A stretch of DNA of 64,000 nucleotides from NCBI RefSeq assembly GCF_004614165.1, contig NZ_SPVG01000090.1, forward strand, positions 1 to 64,000, written 5' to 3'. Position numbers and translations under genes: made by a program. Source of the DNA: Duganella callida. Its GTDB lineage: Bacteria > Pseudomonadota > Gammaproteobacteria > Burkholderiales > Burkholderiaceae_D. Below the pieces are notes generated by a model that was not told the DNA's origin, ran no database searches, and worked only from the letters and a program-made list of their open reading frames with translations. Below are positions 1-10,270 of the stretch, piece after piece; positions within the stretch are counted from its first letter, which is position 1; every line of letters begins with the position of its first letter.

Positions 1-538
1 CGTCAGCGGCAGCTTGCCCGGCGGCGGCTGCGGCGACATCGAGCACTTCGCGCAGCACGTCCAAGGCGGCGGGACTGATGTTGCCAGCCACGCGCACGGT
101 CTTGCCGGCGCGTTCGCACAGCTGGCCGACCAGCGTGGTGACCGTGGTCTTGCCGTTGGTGCCGGTGATGGCGATGACCTTGGGCGCGTAGCCGCGCTGT
201 TCCTTCAACGCGTCCAGCGCCTGCGCGAACAGTTCGATCTCGCCCCACACCGGGATGCCGGCTGCCATGGCGGCCGGGTTGATCTCCTTCAGCTCACGAT
301 ACGGCGCCAGGCCGGGGCTGACGGCGACGAAGTCCACGCCGTCCAGCAGCGAGGCGCCGAACGGGCCGGCGACGAATTCCGCCGACGGCACGGCAACCTG
401 CAATGCAGGCAGACGCTCGGGCGACTCGCGCGTATCGGCCACGCGCACGCGCGCGCCGCCGCGGGCCAGCCACAGCGCCATCGCCAGGCCGGATTCGCCC
501 AGCCCCAGTACCAGTGCGGTTTTGCCTTCGTAGTTCAT
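1..538 (-). CDS. murD: UDP-N-acetylmuramoyl-L-alanine:D-glutamate ligase, 3' part missing
   Basis: Cytoplasmic Mur ligase that adds D-glutamate to UDP-MurNAc-L-Ala. Only the N-terminal ~179 residues are in the window; the gene runs off the left edge. The visible protein starts [17 protein letters not shown] (Rossmann-like UDP-binding domain) and has the Mur-ligase ATP loop GTNGKTT near residue 125. Its ATG overlaps the mraY stop codon (ATGA), so the two are translationally coupled. It is the last visible gene of the dcw operon. Confidence 0.95.
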   Translation of the reverse strand, partial: MNYEGKTALVLGLGESGLAMALWLARGGARVRVADTRESPERLPALQVAVPSAEFVAGPFGASLLDGVDFVAVSPGLAPYRELKEINPAAMAAGIPVWGEIELFAQALDALKEQRGYAPKVIAITGTNGKTTVTTLVGQLCERAGKTVRVAGNISPAALDVLREVLDVAAAAAGQAAAD

Positions 539-1707
539 CAGCGCAGTTTCAGGGTCGAGAGTCCAGCCAGTACCAGGATCATCGTGATAATCCAGAAGCG
601 CACGACGACCTGGGTCTCTTTCCAGCCTTTTTGTTCAAAGTGGTGATGCAGTGGCGCCATCAGGAACACGCGGCGTCCGGTGCCGTAACGCTTCTTGGTG
701 TACTTGAACCAGCCCACCTGGATCATCACCGACACGGTCTCCGCAACGAAGATGCCGCCCATGATGAACAACACGATTTCCTGTCGCACGATCACGGCGA
801 TGGTGCCCAGCGCGCCGCCCAGCGCCAGCGCGCCGACGTCGCCCATGAACACCTGCGCCGGATGGGTGTTAAACCACAGGAAGGCCAGTCCCGCGCCAGC
901 CAGCGCGCCGCAGAAAATGATCAGTTCGCCGGCGCCGGGAATGTGCGGGATGAACAGGTACTTCGAATAGGTCGCGCTGCCGGTCAGGTAAGCGAACAGT
1001 CCCAGGGCCGAACCGACCATAATCGTCGGCATGATGGCCAGGCCATCCAGACCGTCGGTGAAGTTCACCGCGTTGGACGAGCCGACGATCACGCAGTAGG
1101 TCAGCGCGATGAAGCCCCACACGCCCAGCGGATAGCTGATGGTCTTGAAGAACGGGACGATCAGGTCGGCCTTGGGCGGCAGGTCCATTTCAAAACCGGA
1201 ACGCACCCAGGCGAAGAACAGCTCGAACACCTGCGTGGTGCCGGTGGCCGACACCGAGAATGCCAGGTACAGCGCGGCGGCGATGCCGACCAGCGACTGC
1301 CAGAAATACTTCTCGCGCGAGCGCATGCCTTCCGGGTCCTTATAGACCACTTTACGGTAGTCGTCCGCCCAGCCGACGGCGCCGAAACCCAGCGTCACGA
1401 CCAATACCGGCCAGATCAGACGGTTCGACAGGTCGCACCACAGCAGCGTGGAAATCGCGATCGAAATCAGGATCAGCACACCGCCCATGGTCGGCGTGCC
1501 GTGTTTTTTCAGGTGAGTCTGCGGGCCATCGGTACGCACGGCCTGGCCCACTTTCATGGCGGTCAGCTTACGGATCACCGCCGGACCCGCGGCCAGGCCG
1601 AGGAACAGCGCCGTCGCGGTGGCGAACACCGCGCGGAAGGTGATGAAGTTGAAGACGCGGAGTATCCCGACGTCCTGCTGGAAAAACTGAGCGAGCCAGA
1701 GCAGCAT
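538..1707 (-). CDS. mraY: Phospho-N-acetylmuramoyl-pentapeptide transferase (MraY)
   Basis: Integral membrane enzyme that transfers phospho-MurNAc-pentapeptide to undecaprenyl phosphate, giving lipid I. The 389-residue length is normal for proteobacterial MraY and there are about ten hydrophobic segments. Family signatures are visible: the Asp pair in GWADDYRK, the [10 protein letters not shown] motif, and the C-terminal MAPLHHHFE histidine motif. It lies 2 bp after murF and overlaps murD by 1 bp of the stop/start, as expected for the dcw operon. Confidence 0.97.
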   Translation of the reverse strand: MLLWLAQFFQQDVGILRVFNFITFRAVFATATALFLGLAAGPAVIRKLTAMKVGQAVRTDGPQTHLKKHGTPTMGGVLILISIAISTLLWCDLSNRLIWPVLVVTLGFGAVGWADDYRKVVYKDPEGMRSREKYFWQSLVGIAAALYLAFSVSATGTTQVFELFFAWVRSGFEMDLPPKADLIVPFFKTISYPLGVWGFIALTYCVIVGSSNAVNFTDGLDGLAIMPTIMVGSALGLFAYLTGSATYSKYLFIPHIPGAGELIIFCGALAGAGLAFLWFNTHPAQVFMGDVGALALGGALGTIAVIVRQEIVLFIMGGIFVAETVSVMIQVGWFKYTKKRYGTGRRVFLMAPLHHHFEQKGWKETQVVVRFWIITMILVLAGLSTLKLR

Positions 1708-1709
1708 GA

Positions 1710-3110
1710 TTAGTGACTTTCCTTGTTAGCTTGTTGCGACCCAATCAAATGCTGCACGACCCGCTCCATTTTCATGAAACGGGAGCCCTTGATTAAAACC
1801 GTTACATCAGGCGACACCGCCGCTTCCACAGCGGACAGCAGATCGCCAAAGTTTGCAAAGTGGCGGATGTTGGCGCCTCGATCGTTGCCGATCATATGCG
1901 CCGCCAGCTCGCCGGTAACCAGCACCGTTTCGATGCCTTTCGTTTGCGCGTATGCGCCGATCTCCGCGTGAAATTCCGGTCCCTGGTTGCCGACTTCGCC
2001 CATGTCGCCCAGCACCAGCACGCGTGGCGCGGCGGCTTTGGACAGCACGTCGATGGCGGCGCGCACGGAATCCGGATTGGCGTTGTAGGTGTCGTCGATC
2101 ACCACCGCGCCATTGGCGGCAGCCTTTTTCTGCAGGCGGCCGCTGACCGGCTGGAAGGTGTCGAGACCCAGCTTGATCTTCTCCAGCGGGATGCCGGCGG
2201 CGTAGGTGCAGGCCACGGCGGCCAGCGCGTTGCGCACATTGTGTTCGCCGGCAGCCTGCAGGAACACGGCGAACTGCTGCACATCGTTTTCCGCTTCGCC
2301 GATGGTGATGAACAGGTGACTGTCGAAATCACCGGCACGGAAAGTGCAGCTGACTTCAGCGTCCTTGGTGAAACCGAAGCGCAGCCAGCGGCGGCCCGCC
2401 GCCAGTTCTTCCCACACCGGCGTGAACTCGTCCCCATGCGGGAACACGGCCACGCCATCCGACGGCAGCGCCGCCAGCACCGAGCCGTTTTCGCGCGCCA
2501 CCGCTTCCACGGTATGCATGAATTCCTGATGTTCGCGCTGGGCGTTATTGACCATGGCGATATTCGCCGCGGCGATGGCTGCCAGGCGGCCGATTTCGCC
2601 CGGATGATTCATGCCCATCTCGATCACGGCCGACTGCTGCTTGGCCTCCATGCGGAACAGCGTCAGCGGCACGCCGATTTCGTTATTCAGGTTGCCGCGC
2701 GTGGCCAGACGGCCTTCTTCACCATGGGCGGCGGCCAGGATGGCGGAGATCATTTCCTTGACCGTGGTCTTGCCATTGCTGCCGGTGACGCCGATGACCG
2801 GCATGGCGAACTGCCTGCGCCAGTAGTTGGCGATCTGGCCCAGCGCCACCAGCGTGTTCGGGACCACGATGGCTGGCAGCTTCCAGCCTTCCGGCAGTTC
2901 TTCCACCACGACAGCGCCGACGCCCTTCTCCGCGACCTGCTCCAGGAAGCTGTGGGCGTCGAATACCTCGCCGCGCAAGGCCACGAACAAGGCGCCCGCG
3001 GTGACACTACGGCTGTCGGTCGACACGCCGTTGAATACGACATCGCCGGCACCCACCAAGCGGGCGCCGGTCAGTGAAGGCAGAATTTGTGCGAGTGCTG
3101 CACGCATCAA
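1710..3110 (-). CDS. murF: UDP-N-acetylmuramoyl-tripeptide:D-alanyl-D-alanine ligase
   Basis: Adds D-Ala-D-Ala to UDP-MurNAc-tripeptide in the cytoplasm. The 466-residue protein has the N-terminal Mur-ligase domain, the P-loop [14 protein letters not shown] near residue 110, the central [10 protein letters not shown] motif typical of MurF, and a C-terminal domain starting at PVSGRLQ with [10 protein letters not shown]. The start overlaps the murE stop by 4 bp (ATGA), so I keep the ATG at 3110. Confidence 0.97.
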   Translation of the reverse strand: MMRAALAQILPSLTGARLVGAGDVVFNGVSTDSRSVTAGALFVALRGEVFDAHSFLEQVAEKGVGAVVVEELPEGWKLPAIVVPNTLVALGQIANYWRRQFAMPVIGVTGSNGKTTVKEMISAILAAAHGEEGRLATRGNLNNEIGVPLTLFRMEAKQQSAVIEMGMNHPGEIGRLAAIAAANIAMVNNAQREHQEFMHTVEAVARENGSVLAALPSDGVAVFPHGDEFTPVWEELAAGRRWLRFGFTKDAEVSCTFRAGDFDSHLFITIGEAENDVQQFAVFLQAAGEHNVRNALAAVACTYAAGIPLEKIKLGLDTFQPVSGRLQKKAAANGAVVIDDTYNANPDSVRAAIDVLSKAAAPRVLVLGDMGEVGNQGPEFHAEIGAYAQTKGIETVLVTGELAAHMIGNDRGANIRHFANFGDLLSAVEAAVSPDVTVLIKGSRFMKMERVVQHLIGSQQANKESH

Positions 3111-4675
3111 TTCGTCCTCAACATGGTTAAGCGCGCCGTCAGCGCCAGCTGCGCGTGATCGGCGTCCGAGAATGGCAGCTTCTTGCCCTTGATTTCCTGG
3201 TATGGCTCATGACCCTTACCGGCCAGCAGGATCACATCCGGCTTGGCCGCGTGACGCACCGCCGACAGGATGGCGGCGGCGCGGTCGTCCAGCGCCTGCA
3301 CCGTCGATGCCGGGTCGTTCAGGTCCATACCGGCCATGATCTGTTCGATGATCGAGTGCGGATCTTCGCTGCGCGGGTTGTCGCTGGTGACCAGCACGTG
3401 ATCGGCCACCTGCGAGATCCTGCCCATCTGCGGACGCTTGCCCGGATCGCGGTCGCCGCCGCAGCCGAACACACACCACAGCTGACCACCGCGATCGGCG
3501 GCCACCGGGCGCAGCGCGGCCAGGGTCTTTTCCAGCGCATCCGGCGTGTGCGCGTAATCGATGACGATCAGCGGCGCATCATGGCCGCCGACCTGCTGCA
3601 TGCGGCCCGGCGCCGGCTCCAGCGCTTCCACCGCATCGATGGCGGCGCGCAGTCCTGCGCCCTTGGCCAGCATGGCGCCCATCACGCCCAGCGCATTGCT
3701 GATGTTGAAGTTGCCGACCAGATGCGTGCGCACCTGCGCCACGCCAAGCGGGCACTCCAGATGGAATTCCATGCCATTGCTGCGGCCTGCGCGCAACTGG
3801 CTGGCGCGCAGCATCAGCACGCCCTCGATATCGGGACGCGCGGTGGCGTCGTGCAGCGTGTAGCCGATCAGCGGAATCGCGCCGGCCAGCGGCGCAGACT
3901 TGGCTTTCAGATGATCGATGATGCGCACACCGGCCGGATCGTCCAGATTGACCACCGCCGTTTTCAGTCCAGGCCAGTCGAACAGCTTGATCTTGGACGC
4001 CTCGTAGGCTTCCATGGTGCCGTGATAATCGAGGTGATCGCGGGTCAGGTTGGTGAACAGCGCGACGTCGAAGTGCATGCCAGACAGGCGGCCCTGATCC
4101 AGCCCGATGGACGACGCCTCGATCGCCAGCGCCGCCGCGCCCTTCGCGCGCAGTTGCGCCAGCGAGCGGGCCAGCAACACCGCGTCCGGCGTGGTGTAGC
4201 CGGTGACGTCGTAATCCACCTCGCCGCGCGGACGGAACAGGCCCACACCCAGCGTGCCGATGACGGCTGCCGATTGGGCGCCGCGAGACAGGGCCTGGCC
4301 CAGCCATACGGCGCTGGAAGTCTTGCCGTTGGTGCCGGTGACGCCGACGGTGAACATGTCGCGGTCCGGTTGATCGTAACAGGCATGGGCGATGGCGCCG
4401 GCGTGCTGCTTCAGGTTGTCGACCGCGATCCGCGCCACGGTCCATTCGGCGTTCCAATCGAAACCGGCGGGGTCGTACACCACCAGCGCCGCGCCCTGCT
4501 GGATGGCGCTTCCGATAAAGCTGCGCCCATCGCGGTTCTCACCGGCGGCGGGTGCGAATGCGAAAAACACATCGCCCGGCTGAATGCGGCGCGAATCCGA
4601 AGCCAGTTGCGCGCCAGGCGCCAGCTTGCGGATCTCGGCAACGATCGCCATTGGGTCGAAAGTAGAAGTCGTCAC
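3107..4675 (-). CDS. murE: UDP-N-acetylmuramoyl-L-alanyl-D-glutamate:2,6-diaminopimelate ligase
   Basis: Adds the third stem-peptide residue. The DNPR motif (SDNPRSEDP) in the C-terminal domain is the signature of meso-diaminopimelate-specific MurE, so the peptidoglycan should be the DAP type. The ATP-binding loop GVTGTNGKTSSAVW and the substrate motif ASSIGLDQGR are present. Its 522 residues are slightly longer than E. coli MurE. It overlaps ftsI and murF by 4 bp each. Confidence 0.97.
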   Translation of the reverse strand: MTTSTFDPMAIVAEIRKLAPGAQLASDSRRIQPGDVFFAFAPAAGENRDGRSFIGSAIQQGAALVVYDPAGFDWNAEWTVARIAVDNLKQHAGAIAHACYDQPDRDMFTVGVTGTNGKTSSAVWLGQALSRGAQSAAVIGTLGVGLFRPRGEVDYDVTGYTTPDAVLLARSLAQLRAKGAAALAIEASSIGLDQGRLSGMHFDVALFTNLTRDHLDYHGTMEAYEASKIKLFDWPGLKTAVVNLDDPAGVRIIDHLKAKSAPLAGAIPLIGYTLHDATARPDIEGVLMLRASQLRAGRSNGMEFHLECPLGVAQVRTHLVGNFNISNALGVMGAMLAKGAGLRAAIDAVEALEPAPGRMQQVGGHDAPLIVIDYAHTPDALEKTLAALRPVAADRGGQLWCVFGCGGDRDPGKRPQMGRISQVADHVLVTSDNPRSEDPHSIIEQIMAGMDLNDPASTVQALDDRAAAILSAVRHAAKPDVILLAGKGHEPYQEIKGKKLPFSDADHAQLALTARLTMLRTN

Positions 4676-6447
4676 ATGTTCCCCTGTGCTGCTGATTCAG
4701 GAATGATGATATGGGTCAGGTCCGAGTCCGGCGCGATGTTCTTGGCGCGCAGCGCCTGCGCCGCCAGCGCGGAGAACACCGGACCGGCCACGTCGCCACC
4801 GACGTGCACCGGGCCGCCCGGTTCGTCGATCATGACGGCGATGATGAAGCGCGGGTCCGTCATCGGCGCCATGCCGACGAAGTTGCCGATGTATTTGGTC
4901 TGCGAGTAGTGACCGTTCAGGAACTTCTGCGCCGTACCGGTCTTGCCGCCCACGCGGTAGCCCGGCACCTGCGCCTTGACGGCCGAACCGCCGGGCTGGG
5001 TCACCATCTCCAGCATTTCGCGCATCTCGGCCGCGGTCTTGGGGCTGACCACCTGGGTGCCGTGCGGCGCCTCGTGCAGCTTCTGGAACGACAGTGGAAT
5101 GATGTCGCCGTTGCGGGCGAAGATGGTGTAGGCGCGCGCCAGCTGGATCAGCGATACCGAAATACCCTGGCCGAAGCTCATGTTGGCCTGCTCGATCGGA
5201 CGCCAGGATTTATAAGGACGCACGCGGCCGGCCACGGCGCCGGGGAAGCCCCATTTCGGCTGCTGGCCGAAGCCGACCTTGGTGAACATCTCCCACATGT
5301 CTTCGGCCGGCATGCCCAGCGCGATCTTGGAAGTGCCGATGTTGGACGACTTCTGGATGATGCCCTGCACGTCGATCATGTAGTGCGGATGGGTGTCGTG
5401 GATCACGCGGTCGGCGATCACCATGTAACCGGGACCGGTATCGAACATGGTGTGCGGCGAGATGCGTTTTTCGTCCAGCGCCAGCGCCACCGTGAACGGC
5501 TTGAGCGAGGAACCCGGCTCGAAGGTATCGGTCATCACGCGATTGCGCAGCTGTTCGCCGGTCAGCTTGGAGCGGTCGTTGGGGTTGTAGGTCGGCCAGT
5601 TGGCCAGCGCCAGCACCTCGCCGGTATGCACGTCCAGCACCACGGCGGCGCCGGCCTTGGCGTGGAACTTCTCCACCGCGTCCTTCACCTGGGTAAAGGC
5701 GATGTACTGGATCTTGCTGTCGATGGACAGCACCAGATCCTTGCCGTCGTGCGGCTCGCGCACGGACTCGATGTCTTCCACGATGCGGCCCAGGCGGTCC
5801 TTGATCACGCGGCGGCTGCCGGGGATGCCCTGCAGCGTCTTCTGCTGCGCCAGCTCCATCGATTCCTGGCCCACGTCCTCCACGTTGGTGAAGCCCACCA
5901 CGTGCGTGGTCACCTCGCCCTGCGGGTAGAAGCGCTTGTATTCCTTGCGGGTCTGGATGCCGTCGATGCCCAGTTTGACGATCTGGTCGGCCACGTCCTG
6001 CTCCACCTGGCGTTTCAGGTAAACGAAGCCGCGGTCGGAATCGAGTTTCTTCTGCAGCTCGGCGTCGCTCATGTCGAGCAGTTTGGCCAGCTGTTTCAGC
6101 TTGGCCGGCGGCGCTTCCTGCACGTCGTCCGGAATCGCCCAGATGGCCTTCACCGGCACCGACGACGCCAGCACCTGGCCATCACGGTCGGTGATCTTGC
6201 CGCGCGTGGCCGGCAGGTCCAGCGTGCGCGCGTAGCGGATCTCGCCCTGCTTCTGCAGGAACTGGGTGGACAGCCCCTGCAGCCACAGGGCGCGCGCGGC
6301 CAGCGCGGCAAAGGCGGCAAACAACACGAACAGCACCACGCGCGAGCGCCAGGTCGGCAGACGCACTGCCAGCACGGGACTCTTCGAGAAGGCCACGCCT
6401 TTCGACGCCGCCACGCGGGAGGTGTTCAGGTTGCTGCCGCGGCTCAT
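4672..6447 (-). CDS. ftsI: Septal peptidoglycan transpeptidase FtsI (PBP3)
   Basis: Division-specific class B penicillin-binding protein that crosslinks septal peptidoglycan in the periplasm. The 591-residue protein has a short cytoplasmic N-terminus, one membrane segment around residues 36-55, a dimerisation domain, then the transpeptidase domain. All three active-site motifs are present: SSLK (nucleophile S313, K316), SSN (367-369) and KTG (502-504). It overlaps ftsL and murE by 4 bp. Confidence 0.97.
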   Translation of the reverse strand: MSRGSNLNTSRVAASKGVAFSKSPVLAVRLPTWRSRVVLFVLFAAFAALAARALWLQGLSTQFLQKQGEIRYARTLDLPATRGKITDRDGQVLASSVPVKAIWAIPDDVQEAPPAKLKQLAKLLDMSDAELQKKLDSDRGFVYLKRQVEQDVADQIVKLGIDGIQTRKEYKRFYPQGEVTTHVVGFTNVEDVGQESMELAQQKTLQGIPGSRRVIKDRLGRIVEDIESVREPHDGKDLVLSIDSKIQYIAFTQVKDAVEKFHAKAGAAVVLDVHTGEVLALANWPTYNPNDRSKLTGEQLRNRVMTDTFEPGSSLKPFTVALALDEKRISPHTMFDTGPGYMVIADRVIHDTHPHYMIDVQGIIQKSSNIGTSKIALGMPAEDMWEMFTKVGFGQQPKWGFPGAVAGRVRPYKSWRPIEQANMSFGQGISVSLIQLARAYTIFARNGDIIPLSFQKLHEAPHGTQVVSPKTAAEMREMLEMVTQPGGSAVKAQVPGYRVGGKTGTAQKFLNGHYSQTKYIGNFVGMAPMTDPRFIIAVMIDEPGGPVHVGGDVAGPVFSALAAQALRAKNIAPDSDLTHIIIPESAAQGNM

Positions 6448-6719
6448 TTGCTTGGCTCCGGCGTCAGGTATTGGGTGCGCGCGGCGGTCAGCTGCGTCAT
6501 GTTCAGATCACGCCGCGCGATTTCCTCGATGCGGGCGTGCTTGCCCAGCGTCGACTGGTCCAGCTGCAGCTGCGCCCATTCGATATCGAGCTGGCGCGCC
6601 TGCTGCTGCGCGCGTTCCAGTTCGATGAACAGATGGCGCGCCTGGTATTGCGCGTTCACCAGCGACAGGCCGCAGCCCACCAGCAGGATGGTCAGCACCA
6701 GGTTGATCTTGCCGCTCAT
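6444..6719 (-). CDS. ftsL: Cell division protein FtsL
   Basis: Small bitopic divisome protein that works with FtsB and FtsQ. It has 91 residues, one N-terminal membrane segment (about residues 5-25) and a periplasmic heptad-rich coiled coil ([20 protein letters not shown]). Identification rests on size, topology and its place between rsmH and ftsI with 4-bp overlaps on both sides; the sequence itself is weakly conserved. Confidence 0.93.
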   Translation of the reverse strand: MSGKINLVLTILLVGCGLSLVNAQYQARHLFIELERAQQQARQLDIEWAQLQLDQSTLGKHARIEEIARRDLNMTQLTAARTQYLTPEPSK

Positions 6720-7681
6720 GCGTCCTCCACGGGGATCGGCAGGCGGCGCGCCACGCGCATCACCGCCGAGCGGGCGCGCGGGTTGTCATCGACTTCCTGG
6801 TCGGACGGCTTGATCTTGGCCAGCAGCTTGAGTTCCGGCTGAGGCAGATCGGCCGCGCGGATCGGCAGGCGGCGGTCCGGCTGCGCCACGTTCGCCTTGG
6901 CGGCGAAGAAGCGCTTCACCATGCGGTCTTCGAGCGAGTGGAAGCTGATGATGGCCATGATGCCGCCTGGCGCCAGGCTGGCGTAGGCGTGGTTCAAACC
7001 GACTTCGAGGTCTTCAAGCTCTTTATTGATGAAAATCCGGATAGCCTGAAAGGTGCGGGTTGCCGGATCCTTGCCCTTTTCCCGAGTCTTGACCGCGCCT
7101 GCCACGATGCCGGCAAGCTGTCGTGTGCTTGAAATTGGTTCGACTGCCCGGCGAGCAACAATCGCCTTTGCAATCTGAAAAGCAAACCGTTCTTCCCCAT
7201 ATTCCTTTATCACCTTTTCCAGTGTCTGTTCGTTTTCTGTGGCGAGCCACTCCGCCGCCGACATGCCGCGCGTGGTGTCCATGCGCATGTCGAGCGGGCC
7301 GTCGTTACGGAAACTGAAACCGCGGGCGGCGTCGTCGACCTGCGGCGACGAGATGCCCAGGTCGAGCAGAATGCCGTCGACCTTGTCCACGCCCCGTGCC
7401 GCCAGCGCCTCGCGCATGGTGGCAAAGCTGTCGTGGACGATGGTGAAGCGTGGATCCTTGATTTGTTCGGCGGTGGCGATGGCTTGAGGATCCTTGTCGA
7501 AGGCGATCAGGCGCGCGCCGGCGCCCAGCTGCGACAGGATCAGGCGCGAATGGCCGCCGCGGCCGAAGGTGCCGTCGACGTAGACGCCGTTGGCGCGCGC
7601 GCCCTCCAGCGCCAGCGCTGCGACCGCTTCGTCTAGCAGCACCGTGCGATGCTGAAATTCAGGCACCGTTGTCGTGGTCAT
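6716..7681 (-). CDS. rsmH: 16S rRNA (cytosine(1402)-N4)-methyltransferase
   Basis: SAM-dependent methyltransferase for 16S rRNA C1402. I chose the ATG at 7681, giving 321 residues (E. coli has 313), because the product then starts [20 protein letters not shown] as in the family; the longer open frame upstream runs into mraZ. The SAM motif [10 protein letters not shown] is at residues 36-45. The part encoded by about 7021-7240 (residues ~148-220) has about 51% GC and unusual codons such as GGA, CGG and AAA, while flanking sequence is well above 60%. The protein stays in frame and conserved there (see findings). Confidence 0.96.
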   Translation of the reverse strand: MTTTTVPEFQHRTVLLDEAVAALALEGARANGVYVDGTFGRGGHSRLILSQLGAGARLIAFDKDPQAIATAEQIKDPRFTIVHDSFATMREALAARGVDKVDGILLDLGISSPQVDDAARGFSFRNDGPLDMRMDTTRGMSAAEWLATENEQTLEKVIKEYGEERFAFQIAKAIVARRAVEPISSTRQLAGIVAGAVKTREKGKDPATRTFQAIRIFINKELEDLEVGLNHAYASLAPGGIMAIISFHSLEDRMVKRFFAAKANVAQPDRRLPIRAADLPQPELKLLAKIKPSDQEVDDNPRARSAVMRVARRLPIPVEDA

Positions 7682-7692
7682 GGGACGGGGCC

Positions 7693-8121
7693 TTAGAAAG
7701 AGAAATTGGCGAGTACATCGGGAGTGCCGGCGTCCATCGCCAGCGCTTCTTTTTCCGCCATCTTGGCGGCGTCCCAGATCTCGAAATGGGAACCCATGCC
7801 CATCATCATGACCTCTTTGTCCAGGCCGACGGCGGCGCGGAGTTCGGGCGAGATGAGGATGCGGCCGGCGGTGTCCATTTCCACGTCGGTGGCGTACCCG
7901 AGGAAAATGCGCTGCCAGGCGCGTGCCTGCATGGGCCATGCGGCGATCTGTTGACGGTGTTGTTCCCACACGGGACGGGGGAACAGCATGACGCAGCCGT
8001 CGGGATGGCGCGTCAGGGTGAGGCGGCCTTCGCACTGAATCGCGAGCGCGTCACGGTGCTTGGCAGGAATCGACATCCTGCCTTTGGCATCGAGATTGAT
8101 AGCTGACGCGCCTTGAAACAC
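7693..8121 (-). CDS. mraZ: Transcriptional regulator MraZ
   Basis: AbrB/SpoVT-fold DNA-binding protein that represses the dcw operon. I chose a GTG start at 8121 (142 residues) because the product then begins [23 protein letters not shown], matching the N-terminus of known MraZ. The frame also has an ATG at 8184, but that would add 21 residues foreign to the family. Both repeats of the fold carry a DAKGR/DTAGR-type motif ([10 protein letters not shown] and [10 protein letters not shown]). It lies 11 bp before rsmH. Confidence 0.93.
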   Translation of the reverse strand: MFQGASAINLDAKGRMSIPAKHRDALAIQCEGRLTLTRHPDGCVMLFPRPVWEQHRQQIAAWPMQARAWQRIFLGYATDVEMDTAGRILISPELRAAVGLDKEVMMMGMGSHFEIWDAAKMAEKEALAMDAGTPDVLANFSF

Positions 8122-8209
8122 GGAAAGACCTTTTGACCTCAGTATGGTTAGCGGAGCATGAAACCATGACAATTCGCCGTTCATCTCTCCTGTCCGCTAA
8201 GTCAGGCGA

Positions 8210-8249
8210 AATTTCCCACAAAAAGACACTTTTTCACACAGGTGCCCAC
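8210..8249 (-). promoter_or_regulatory. MraZ operator: four 10-bp direct repeats
   Basis: On the minus strand, ahead of mraZ, four consecutive 10-mers lie in exact phase: GTGGGCACCT, GTGTGAAAAA, GTGTCTTTTT, GTGGGAAATT. The outer two match the TGGG core of known MraZ boxes and the inner two are degenerate (TGTG, TGTC). Ten-bp periodicity is the arrangement known for MraZ binding in E. coli. I infer autoregulation of the dcw operon. I could not place the promoter with confidence. Confidence 0.75.
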
Positions 8250-8683
8250 TTTAGAGGAAGCAATAACTGGGGTCAAGCAGTTTCAGCCAATCGAAACAGC
8301 GATTTTATTAATGAAATTAAGGACTTAGCGTGATTCCTTGAAGCCACATAAAAACAAAATATTTCGACAAATTAAGTACTTATGAAAGATTGTGAATGTG
8401 CTACCTCATCTGTGCCCATGTGTTTGACCCGCAAAATGATCAAATAAAAAAATTGATCTAAATGCATAAAGTTGCAAGCAACCAACATCGGAGCGACAAA
8501 TGGGCAATGGGGAGAAGTGCGGATCGAGACCGGCGGAAACGTCAGGAGGTCGCATCAGGAGCGCCCGGACGCGGAATGAAGAGCTTCACAAAATCATCAC
8601 CACTGTGCACAAAAAACCTGGCAATATCATTAACTTGTATAGACAAATTTTGCACTGCACCAGCACTATTATACGCCGCAAAC
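8250..8683. other. AT-rich intergenic region upstream of the dcw operon
   Basis: About 430 bp between the MraZ operator and the hairpin repeat at the glpK stop. It is clearly richer in A+T than its surroundings, especially 8281-8470. I find no convincing gene: open frames here lack a ribosome binding site or run into the repeat. A perfect TATAAT occurs on the minus strand at 8668-8673 without a good -35. The region probably holds the dcw promoter(s). Confidence 0.5.
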
Positions 8684-8760
8684 GATCGGGGTCGGAGCCG
8701 GCATTCGGACATTGGATCGCGCGCGATGCAATGTCCGAATGTCGGCTCTGACCCCGAATC
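8684..8760. repeat. Hairpin repeat A (CGGGGTCAG family)
   Basis: Near-perfect inverted repeat. Each arm reads, from the outside, CGGGGTC(A/G)GAGCCG(A/G)CATTCGGACATTG, and the centre is the GC-rich ATCGCGCGCGAT. Only a few paired positions differ between arms. The element abuts glpK: its CCCCG end is 2 bases from the glpK stop codon, so it could end glpK transcripts, although there is no T-tract. It belongs with the elements at 31163, 54471 and 61753. Confidence 0.85.
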
Positions 8761-10243
8761 AGCTTTGCCAGTTGCGGGAGCGGTCGATCGCCTGACTCCA
8801 GCGCGCCATGCGAGCCGCGCGCTGGTCGCTGCCCATAGCCGGGTCGAAGCGACGCTGGCAGGTCCATTGGGCCGCGATTTCTTCCTGGGTGTCCCAAAAG
8901 CCGACCGCCAGACCCGCCAGGTAGGCCGCGCCCAGGGCGGTGGTTTCGGTGACGCGCGGACGCACCACCGGCACGCCCAGCAGGTCGGCCTGGAACTGCA
9001 TCAGCAGGTCGTTGCGGGCGGCACCGCCATCGGCGCGCACTTCGGTCAGCGGAATTGCGGCGTCTTTTTGCATGGCCGTCATCAATTCGGCGCTCTGGTA
9101 GGCGATGGCTTCCAGCGCGGCGCGCGCAATGTGGGCGCGGGTGCTGCCGCGACTCAGGCCGAACAGGGCGCCGCGCGCATAGGCGTCCCAGTGCGGCGCG
9201 CCCAGGCCGACGAAGGCCGGCACCATGAACACGCCGTCGCTGTCCGGCACGCTGGCGGCCAGCGCCTCCACTTCCGCAGAGGACTGGATGATGCCCAGGC
9301 CGTCGCGCAGCCATTGCACCGTGGCGCCGCCCATGAAGACGCTGCCTTCCAGCAGATAGTCGGTTTCGCCATCGATGCGCCAGCCGACCGTGGTCAGCAG
9401 GCGATTGTGCGAGGCCACCGGCTGGCGCCCCAGGTGCATCAGCATGAAGCAGCCGGTGCCATAGGTGTTCTTGACCATGCCCGGCCGGTGGCAGGCCTGG
9501 CCGAAGGTGGCCGCCTGCTGGTCGCCGGCGATGCCGGCCACCGGGATCGCCGCGCCGAACAGGCCCGGATGGGTGTGGCCCACCTCCTCGCTCGAGGACA
9601 CCACCTGCGGCAGCACCGCTTCCGGAATGCCGAACAAGTGCAGCAGGTCGTAATCCCAGCGCATCAGGTGGATGTTGAACAGCATGGTGCGCGCGGCGTT
9701 GGAGACGTCGGTCACATGCTGGCCGCTGAGCTTGTAGACCAGCCAGCTGTCCACGGTGCCGAACGCCAGTTCGCCGCGCTCGGCCTTCTGGCGCGCGCCC
9801 GGCACGTGATCGAGCAGCCATTTCAGCTTGGTGGCGGAAAAATACGCGTCCAGCTCGAGGCCGGAGATGTCGGTGATTTTTTTGGCCTTGCCATCGGCGC
9901 GCAGCGCATCGCACAATTCGGCCGTGCGGCGGTCTTGCCAGACGATGGCCGGCGCGACCGGCACGCCGGTCTTGCGGTCCCATACCACGGTGGTTTCGCG
10001 CTGGTTGGCGATGCCGATGGCCAGGATCTGGTGCGGATCGATGTGCTGCTCGCGCAGTACCTGGCGCGCCACCGCCAGCTGGCTGTTCCAGATATCCAGC
10101 GGGTCGTGTTCGACCCAGCCGGGATGGGGAAAATGCTGGGGAAATTCCTGCGCCGCGCAGCCGCACAGCTGGCCCTCGCGGTCGAACAGGATGGCACGCG
10201 AACTGGTCGTGCCCTGATCCAGGGCCAGGATGTATTTTTTCAT
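8759..10243 (-). CDS. glpK: Glycerol kinase
   Basis: FGGY-family kinase forming sn-glycerol 3-phosphate. The 494-residue protein starts [18 protein letters not shown] (phosphate-1 loop of the ASKHA fold) and contains the FGGY signatures [10 protein letters not shown] and [17 protein letters not shown]. No glpF, glpD or glpR lies beside it, so it is an isolated glycerol gene here. It is transcribed in the same direction as rnpB upstream and ends in hairpin repeat A. Confidence 0.96.
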   Translation of the reverse strand: MKKYILALDQGTTSSRAILFDREGQLCGCAAQEFPQHFPHPGWVEHDPLDIWNSQLAVARQVLREQHIDPHQILAIGIANQRETTVVWDRKTGVPVAPAIVWQDRRTAELCDALRADGKAKKITDISGLELDAYFSATKLKWLLDHVPGARQKAERGELAFGTVDSWLVYKLSGQHVTDVSNAARTMLFNIHLMRWDYDLLHLFGIPEAVLPQVVSSSEEVGHTHPGLFGAAIPVAGIAGDQQAATFGQACHRPGMVKNTYGTGCFMLMHLGRQPVASHNRLLTTVGWRIDGETDYLLEGSVFMGGATVQWLRDGLGIIQSSAEVEALAASVPDSDGVFMVPAFVGLGAPHWDAYARGALFGLSRGSTRAHIARAALEAIAYQSAELMTAMQKDAAIPLTEVRADGGAARNDLLMQFQADLLGVPVVRPRVTETTALGAAYLAGLAVGFWDTQEEIAAQWTCQRRFDPAMGSDQRAARMARWSQAIDRSRNWQS

Positions 10244-10270
10244 CGGCGCCGCGTAAGGTCGTTGTTCATT

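Noticed and set aside
8668-8673. Perfect TATAAT on the minus strand as a promoter
   Set aside because: No usable -35 at 16-18 bp and no gene start at a sensible distance, so I only mention it.
8500-8751. 83-codon open frame between mraZ and glpK
   Set aside because: It runs into hairpin repeat A, has no recognisable product and lies in an A+T-rich control region.
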